Shown: in pieces, positions 40,229-41,476 of the stretch
Position numbering within the stretch: the stretch's first letter is position 1
How the letters are laid out: each line of letters opens with the position of its first letter
Assembly: GCF_004122735.1 (NCBI RefSeq)
Contig: NZ_SDIF01000057.1
Coordinates: 1 to 41,476, forward strand
Origin: Streptomyces sioyaensis
Lineage (GTDB): Bacteria > Actinomycetota > Actinomycetes > Streptomycetales > Streptomycetaceae
Direction: 5' to 3'
DNA: 41,476 nt
Notes under the pieces: model-generated
What the model was told of the DNA's origin: nothing
The model's input: the letters and a program-made list of their open reading frames with translations, nothing else
The model's database searches: none
Position numbers and translations under genes: made by a program

Positions 40229-41476
40229 ATGACCCGGGTGCCCCTCTCACCCGGCGCCGCACAGCCCGCGCTCCTCCCCGCCGAAGGGGCCTTCGTGGGA
40301 CGCGGCGAGCCCGGCCCCTGGGACATCGGCTCGGCCGAACAACAGCCGGACTGGCCCGATCCCGTCCGGGCCGCGGCCGTCGGCGCCGAACTGGCCCGGC
40401 TGCCCGGCCTGGTCACCTGGGAGGAGGTCCGGCTGCTGCGGACCCTGCTCGCCGGGGCCGCGGCCGGTCACTACCAGGTGATCCAGGCGGGCGACTGTGC
40501 CGAGGACCCGGCCGAGTGCGCACCGCCGGCGGTCCGGCGCAAGGCGGGACTGCTCGACGCCCTCGCCGGGGTGATGGAGGCCGGCACCGGCAAGCCGGTG
40601 GTGCGCATCGGACGTATCGCCGGCCAGTTCGCCAAACCGCGCAGCGCCACGACCGAAACCGTCGCCGGCCTGACCCTGCCGGTCTACCGCGGCCACCTGG
40701 TCAACGCCCCCGAACCCACCCCACCGGCGCGCCAGGCCGACCCGCAGCGGATGCTGGACTGCTACCACGCGGCGGCCCGCGCCCTCACCTGCCTACGGCA
40801 GCGCACCAGCGCCGGGACGCCGTCCACCGCCGCGCCGGTGTGGACCAGCCACGAGGCACTCGTCTTCGATTACGAGCTGCCGCTGCTGCGCCGCACCCCG
40901 ACCGGCCAGACCCTGTTGGCCTCCACCCACCTTCCCTGGATCGGCGAGCGGACCCGGCAGCCGGACGGCCCGCACGCCATGATGCTGGCCCACGTGGCCA
41001 ACCCCGTCGCCTGCAAGGTCGGCCCGACGACCCGGCCGGACGAACTGCTCGCCCTGTGCTCCCGCCTCGACCCGGGGCGCGAGCCCGGCCGGCTGACGCT
41101 CATCGCCCGCATGGGCGCCCGGACGGCCGCCGCGGCACTCCCGCCCCTGGTCTCCGCCGTGCACCGCGCCGGCCACCCCGTCGTGTGGCTGTGCGACCCG
41201 ATGCACGGCAACACCGTCAAGTCACCGACCGGCGCGAAGGTCCGGTCGGTCCGCTCACTCCTCACCGAGGTCCGAGCCTTCCTGACGGCCGTCACCGAAG
41301 CCGGCGGCACCCCCGCCGGCCTCCACCTCGAAACCACCCCGTACGACGTAACGGAATGCGTCTGGGACGACTCCACGGAGTTCGACTCCACGGAGCTCGA
41401 CTGCACCGAACTCGGCTCTGCAGAACGTGACTTCGCCGACCACGAGCCCGCCGCACCCCAGCCCCCTCCCCACACC
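40229..41476 (+). CDS. Class II DAHP synthase (partial, cut by window edge)
   Basis: At least 416 residues are visible, with no stop before the window ends. The enzyme condenses phosphoenolpyruvate and erythrose-4-phosphate, the first shikimate step; cluster copies are typical of phenazine, aminobenzoate and other aromatic metabolites. Class II motifs are clear: QAGDCAEDP (about 87-95), RIGRIAGQFAKPRS (about 129-142), WTSHEALVFDYE, HVANPVACKVGP and HPVVWLCDPMHGNT (about 319-332), with the metal/substrate Cys, His and Glu positions present. The amino-DAHP synthase variant cannot be excluded. The ATG at 40229 has AAGGAGG six bases upstream. Near residue 381 a pentapeptide repeat (DSTEF, DSTEL, DCTEL) follows the conserved ETTPYDVTECV strand, unusual for the family. 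Confidence 0.92.
   Translation, partial: MTRVPLSPGAAQPALLPAEGAFVGRGEPGPWDIGSAEQQPDWPDPVRAAAVGAELARLPGLVTWEEVRLLRTLLAGAAAGHYQVIQAGDCAEDPAECAPPAVRRKAGLLDALAGVMEAGTGKPVVRIGRIAGQFAKPRSATTETVAGLTLPVYRGHLVNAPEPTPPARQADPQRMLDCYHAAARALTCLRQRTSAGTPSTAAPVWTSHEALVFDYELPLLRRTPTGQTLLASTHLPWIGERTRQPDGPHAMMLAHVANPVACKVGPTTRPDELLALCSRLDPGREPGRLTLIARMGARTAAAALPPLVSAVHRAGHPVVWLCDPMHGNTVKSPTGAKVRSVRSLLTEVRAFLTAVTEAGGTPAGLHLETTPYDVTECVWDDSTEFDSTELDCTELGSAERDFADHEPAAPQPPPHT
41369..41428 (+). repeat. In-frame 15-nt repeats inside DAHP synthase
   Basis: Four 15-nt units at 41369, 41384, 41399 and 41414 encode DSTEF, DSTEL, DCTEL and GSAER; the first two are nearly identical and the fourth is diverged. They lie directly after the conserved DVTECV segment, near the expected C-terminal end of the enzyme. 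Confidence 0.8.

Noticed and set aside
30442..41476. Assignment of the right-end cluster to phenazine biosynthesis because of the class II DAHP synthase
   Set aside because: No phzB, phzD, phzE, phzF or phzG counterpart is present in the visible part, and ligase, VOC and CCoAOMT genes are not the phenazine core.

Overview
The window has very high GC, GTG and TTG starts, purine-rich Shine-Dalgarno sites and a gene set typical of an actinomycete, almost certainly Streptomyces. The markers are a fused CofG/CofH FbiC, several coenzyme-F420/LLM-type oxidoreductases, an XRE-DUF5753 regulator with a DUF397 partner, a GPP34 protein and a tail-extended D-Ala-D-Ala carboxypeptidase. These assignments come from reading the translations; no database search was run.

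Layout. (1) 1-6581: a plus-strand catabolic-type block with an LLM oxidoreductase, an SDR, a second LLM oxidoreductase, a D-aminoacylase-like amidohydrolase and an aldehyde dehydrogenase. The last two are coupled by a GTGA overlap. Two copies of a 17-bp palindrome flank the start of the second LLM gene, and two more lie about 13.8 kb away in a divergent SDR / unknown-protein promoter (15823-15988), which suggests one regulon. (2) 6769-12896: a Tat-exported PHP-domain protein (minus), a third LLM enzyme, a small VOC protein and fbiC. (3) 12924-17162: a small conserved-looking protein, a D-2-hydroxyacid dehydrogenase pseudogene that has lost its centre, an ADP-ribosylglycohydrolase, the divergent SDR/unknown pair and a DUF397 protein. 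(4) 17331-29994: XRE regulator, GPP34 protein, membrane D-Ala-D-Ala carboxypeptidase with a giant disordered N-terminus, a multi-spanning glycosyltransferase-like protein, a PEP mutase/isocitrate lyase-family enzyme, a small secreted protein, a lipoprotein-histidine kinase pair with no response regulator, and RecQ.

(5) 30442 to the right edge looks like one end of a specialised-metabolite cluster fed by the shikimate pathway. It has two LysR regulators, a minus-strand operon (MFS exporter, VOC dioxygenase-like protein, 84-aa protein, FAD aromatic hydroxylase), an acyl/aryl-AMP ligase, and a plus-strand operon (unrecognised 276-aa protein, CCoAOMT-type O-methyltransferase, class II DAHP synthase cut by the window edge). 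DAHP synthase would raise aromatic precursor supply, the ligase would activate an aryl acid, the hydroxylase, dioxygenase-like protein and methyltransferase would tailor it, and the MFS protein would export it. The product cannot be named from this window.

A striking general feature is the number of short tandem arrays (15-24 nt units, 2-5 copies) at gene ends, leaders and termini. Several copy a stop codon, a Shine-Dalgarno site or a short peptide. No tRNA, rRNA, CRISPR array, insertion sequence or complete mobile element was seen.
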